From assembly GCA_017979445.1 (NCBI GenBank), contig CM030717.1, positions 13,936,086-14,000,085 of the forward strand: a DNA stretch of 64,000 bases. Reading direction: 5' to 3'. Positions 60,937 to 64,000 of the stretch are shown here, piece by piece (position 1 is the first letter of the stretch; each line of letters opens with the position of its first letter). The notes under the pieces were generated by a model. It saw only the letters and a program-made list of their open reading frames with translations. It was not told the DNA's origin and searched no databases. The stretch is from Akebia trifoliata. Its lineage: Eukaryota > Streptophyta > Magnoliopsida > Ranunculales > Lardizabalaceae. The position numbers were made by a program, and so were the translations under genes.

Positions 60937-61826
60937 GGTGTGCCCTACCAGATGAGTATAGAAGGCATTCCCTAGTGTTGAGATAAACGTGGTGTTCATC
61001 TCTTGCTCGATCATTGCTGGCCTTACTTGTGAGGTCGACTCTCGCCATCTCTGTGCATATTCTTTCATCGTTTCCCGTTGCTTTCTTGTCATCTTGGCCA
61101 TGTTATTCCGATCTAGACCAACATTTGTATTAAACCAGTAATTTTACCAGAACATCTCTACTAGGTCCTACCAGTTCTTAATGAGGGTATGGTCCAATCC
61201 GGAGAACCATTTAAGTGCCGGCCCTGTCAACCTTCTCTGGAACAACTGCACCAATAGCCTGTCGTCCTCACCATATTGGCAGATGGATCCACAGTATAAC
61301 TTTAGATGCGACAGAGGACACCCTACTCCATTATATTTCTCGAATTTCGGATACTTGAACTTAGCCGGCAACTGTGCATTAGGGTAAAAGCAGAGGTCCT
61401 TTAACCGAGTCCTACTCATCGTGTTGAGGCCCTTCATTCTTCTCATCTGTTCTTGCAGAGACTCAATTTGTTGAGCCAATTTTTCGTCTGTTGCGTTTTT
61501 GGCCTCTATGGCCCTGTACTCACATTCGTCGTCAGGAATGACCACAGGGGGTGGTCGATTCTGTGGGATATAGAGCAAGGGCCCCTGGAATTCAGGACTG
61601 CATGAGGCATTATGGTTTGTGGTCCCTGTGGAGGTTGCTCGGGTAGATCCTGATTTGATCCGGACGCGTGCTGCTGTATTGTTTGGGCTTGTATGATGCT
61701 GGCGTTGGCTAACACAGTACTTACTATCTTTTATTGTCTCTCAATTATCTTCAATAGTGATGCTATTTGTGGATCAATACCTGACGTTTCGGTTACTAGG
61801 GGTTGTGCTAGTTCAGAAGAACTCAT
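60937..61826 (-). pseudogene. Tat element 1 gag, N-terminal and capsid part (right of the element 2 insertion)
   Basis: The ATG at 61824-61826 opens MSSSELAQPLVTETSGIDPQ. A Gln/Pro-rich stretch and a coiled segment (KLAQQIESLQEQMRRMKGL) follow. The capsid domain reads LPAKFKYPKFEKYNGVGCPL, RRLTGPALKWFSGLD, TRKQRETMKEYAQRWRESTS and STLGNAFYTHLVGH, then breaks off at the end of element 2. Stops: TAA after IIERQ near 61735, a frameshift near 61570, TAG at 61168 (reads IKNW*DL) and another a few codons on. The rest of gag is at 49253-49999. Confidence 0.85.
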
Positions 61827-62014
61827 GGTAACTTTAGATGATCTCAGAAAATATGGAGGTACCTTTGGCTGCTTGTATTTCTTTCGCTTGGCCACCTGTG
61901 GGTACAGAAGACCAAGCGTTACTATCTTGTTTACAAAAAGTAAATATGCATGATGTTTTATTAGGTCGGGTAAAGTTATTTATTATAAGTTTTAACGAAA
62001 AAGTAATTTATTGG

Positions 62015-62640
62015 TGTGAAGCCGGCATCAACACGGAGTTGGTAAAATATTTTTCAAAAGAATTACATCAGCACAAAGCTGGCATCGACACAGAGTCAGT
62101 AAAATATTTTTGAAAACGGAATTAACTCAGCGTAGAGCTGGCATTGACACGGAGTCGGAAAAATATTTTGAAAGTAAAATTATCTCAGTACAGAGCTGGC
62201 ATCGACACGGAGTCGACATCAACACGGAGTTGGCATCAGCACGGAGCTGGCATCTACACGGAGTCGGGAAAATATTTTAAAAAAATAATTTCATCAGTAC
62301 GGAGTTGGCATCGACACGGAGTCGGGAAAATATTTTAAAAAAGTAATTTCATCAGCACGGAGCTGGCATCGACACGAAGTCGAGAAAATATTTTGAAAAA
62401 GGAATTATCTCAGCACGAAGCTGGCATTGACACGGAGTCAGCATCAACACAGAGTTGGTATCAGCACGGGGCTAGCATCGACACGGAGTCAGGAAAACAT
62501 TTTGAAAAAGTAATTTCATCAGCACGGAGCTGGCATCGACACGGAGTCGAAAAAATATTTTGAAAAAGTTAATTTCATCAGCACGGAGCTGGCATCAACA
62601 CGGAGTCAGAAAGATATTTTGAAAAAGTAATTTCTTGAGA
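62015..62640. repeat. 58-bp tandem array with higher-order 109-bp units
   Basis: About nine units of the form 'cagcacggagctggcatcga' + 'cacggagtcgg' + 'aaaatattttgaaaaagtaatttcat'. Two units (near 62190 and 62425) carry an extra 51-bp insert of repeated half-units ('catcaacacggagttgg'), giving 109-bp units. Confidence 0.93.
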
Positions 62641-62770
62641 TAAATCGAGTTGGAACAACCCATGTTTTTGGTAGTCTTCAATTCAGTTCTCTGAAATCAA
62701 CACCGGCCAAACAGATCTCCAAGGAATAGGCGGCGCACAATGGCACTCTTAAATCACCTTAGTTCCTTGA

Positions 62771-62785
62771 ATAGACGTAGTCTAT
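62771..62785 (-). promoter_or_regulatory. Conserved leader stem-loop of element 1
   Basis: On the minus strand ATAGAC-TAC-GTCTAT, identical to the element 2 motif at 53449-53463 and set in the same block ('tcaaaatcggtgccta', 'gatcttaccc', 'acgagggggatagac'). It lies about 0.95 kb upstream of the gag ATG. Confidence 0.55.
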
Positions 62786-62954
62786 CCCCCTCGTATCAAC
62801 AGGGTAAGATCTTTCTAGGCACCGATTTTGATCAAGAACTGCAATTGGTGCTCTTAAATCTTTTTTTTTATAGAAAGTTGAATGCATTTGGGTCGATTGA
62901 TCGATTGTTATCTATGTTAGATCATGAACTTGGTTCAAAATTGGATCTAGATTT

Positions 62955-63735
62955 GGTTTGTAGTGGATCTGGGTTTTAAACCCAACTGAAACAGCTCTAG
63001 GTTGTGGTCCCTATTGAAACGGACCTGGGTCTTAGATCCAGTTGAAATGGATCTGGGTCGTGGACCCAGTTGTAATGGATCTGGGTCGGGGTCGAGGACC
63101 CAATTTTGAAATGGATCTGGGTCGTGGACCTAGTTAAAACCGATATGGATCTGGGTCGTGGACCCAGTTAAAATGGATATGGCTCCAGGTCGTGGATCCA
63201 ATTAAAACGGATATGGATCTGGGTCGTGGACCCAGTTAAAATGGATATGGGTCCAGGTCGTGGATCCAATTAAAACGGATATGGATCTGGGTCGTGGACC
63301 CAGTTGAAATGGATCTTGGTCGTGGTCCTAGTTGGAGCGGATCGGAGTCGTTGACCCGGATCGAAGTGGATCTGGGTCATAGACCCCGTTGAAAATGGAT
63401 ATGGATCGGGTCATGGGCCCAGTTGAAATGGATCTGGGCCTGGGTCGTGGACCCAGTTGACATAGATATGGATCTGGATCGTGGGCCCAGTTGTAGTAGA
63501 TCTGGGTCATGGACCCAGTTGAAATGGATTTAGACCTGGGTTGTGAACCCGATTGAAATGGATCTGGGTCGTGAACCTAGTTGGAGTAGATCTGGGTCGT
63601 GGACCTGGATAGAAGTGGATCTGGGTCGTGGGCCCAGTTGCAATGGATCTGGGTCGTGGACCCCGATCGGAGTGGATTTGGATCTGGGTCATGAACCCAG
63701 TTGAAATGGATTTGGGTCATAAACCCATTTAAAAT
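62955..63735. repeat. Array of GGGTC-GTG-GACCC units
   Basis: Twenty or more imperfect units of about 27-60 bp built on 'ggatctgggtcgtggaccca' and 'gttgaaatggat'. Each core is a short inverted repeat (GGGTC/GACCC with a 3-base loop), so the strand can fold into a row of small hairpins. A higher-order form with 'aaaacggatatggatctggg' is visible at 63130-63290. Confidence 0.9.
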
Positions 63736-64000
63736 GGATGGTGTAGGTCGAGGACCCGGTTCACAAAATCGTTTTGATTTGGGAAAATCCACAAGTTCCT
63801 CCCCCACCTTTTTTCTATTTTTGTTTGTTTTATTTTTTTTTTTATTTTTTTTTTAAACATTGATTAACAAAAATCCATTTTACTTAATTTGTCCAAAACT
63901 TGGGATTTTTCTAAAGGTGTCATCAATGTTTGATCAATAGTAAGTGGGTCTCTTCAAAAATGGACTGTCGAGTTCATTATGTGGGCTCGAGTTCATTCTG

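Larger units (their letters stand above)
37865..64000 (-). mobile_element. Tat-lineage Ty3/gypsy retrotransposon (element 1), 5' LTR outside the window
   Basis: Minus-strand order from right to left: repeat-rich leader, gag (61826 leftwards, split by element 2), protease, intron, RT, RNase H, archaeal-type RNase H, integrase (ending 43411), antisense plant-mobile-domain pseudogene, polypurine tract, 3' LTR. Dual RNase H plus an antisense ORF after pol are marks of the Tat lineage. The short intron between protease and RT recalls Ogre-type members. Without the insertion at 50000-60936 about 15 kb of it lie in the window. Many in-frame stops make it immobile on its own. Confidence 0.88.
61827..64000 (-). 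other. Leader of Tat element 1, non-coding, repeat-rich
   Basis: No gene is supported. It contains the 58-bp array, the stem-loop motif and the GGGTC/GACCC array listed separately. The last 260 bases are T/A-rich and plain. The proline/arginine-rich minus-strand frames at 63328-63807 are translations of the array. Confidence 0.7.

Noticed and set aside
62015..63735. CRISPR-like arrays
   Set aside because: Units are contiguous or degenerate with no unique spacers, in a plant retrotransposon leader.
63328..63807. Pro/Arg-rich minus-strand frames
   Set aside because: Direct translations of the GGGTC/GACCC array.

Overview
Plant nuclear DNA made almost wholly of nested transposable elements. 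I recognise no host gene, tRNA, rRNA or CRISPR array. The plant assignment rests on Tat-lineage Ty3/gypsy retrotransposons (second, archaeal-type RNase H; antisense plant-mobile-domain ORF), a TTF/DUF4371-type hAT transposase, a tRNA-iMet primer-binding site next to a gag-only LTR element, and plant-like TATA and splice contexts. The species cannot be named. Most coding frames carry stop codons or frameshifts, so this reads as old heterochromatin with some recent amplification.

Left part (1-11960). A decayed hAT transposon on the minus strand enters from the left and ends at 4748 with the terminal sequence CAGGGGCGGAT. It lies inside a Ty3/gypsy integrase remnant that resumes at 4749. After mostly unassignable AT-rich DNA comes a lone Tat-type LTR (8080-9752).

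Middle part (11960-37680). A plus-strand ORF of the kind carried antisense by Tat-type retrotransposons (Transposase_28/PF04195-like, C-terminal coiled coil) is damaged twice. A 480-bp block at its 5' end is present three times in tandem. A 22.8-kb array of an LTR retrotransposon, LTR-int-LTR-int-LTR-int-LTR on the minus strand, is inserted in it with a perfect 5-bp target duplication GGTAC (14047-14051 and 36832-36836). The unit is about 6.53 kb: a 3.17-kb LTR plus a 3365-bp internal region with only a decayed gag.

Right part (about 37865-64000). A large Tat-lineage element (element 1) lies on the minus strand. From its 3' end it shows the 3' LTR (to 40125), a polypurine tract, an antisense plant-mobile-domain pseudogene, integrase, archaeal-type RNase H, RNase H, reverse transcriptase, a probable 147-bp intron, protease, gag and a repeat-rich leader. 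Its gag is split by a second Tat-type element (element 2, plus strand, 50000-60936) with 1.75-kb LTRs and gag but no pol. Elements 1 and 2 share a leader motif with a perfect small stem-loop, which suggests that element 2 could be mobilised by element-1-type proteins. A 38-bp internal tail left of the first LTR of element 2 indicates that it was once also a multi-copy LTR array, later truncated.

The strongest observations are the four-LTR array with intact target duplication, the truncated second array, the shared leader motif, and the antisense ORFs and intron of the Tat elements. I found no evidence for a novel enzymatic or defence system.
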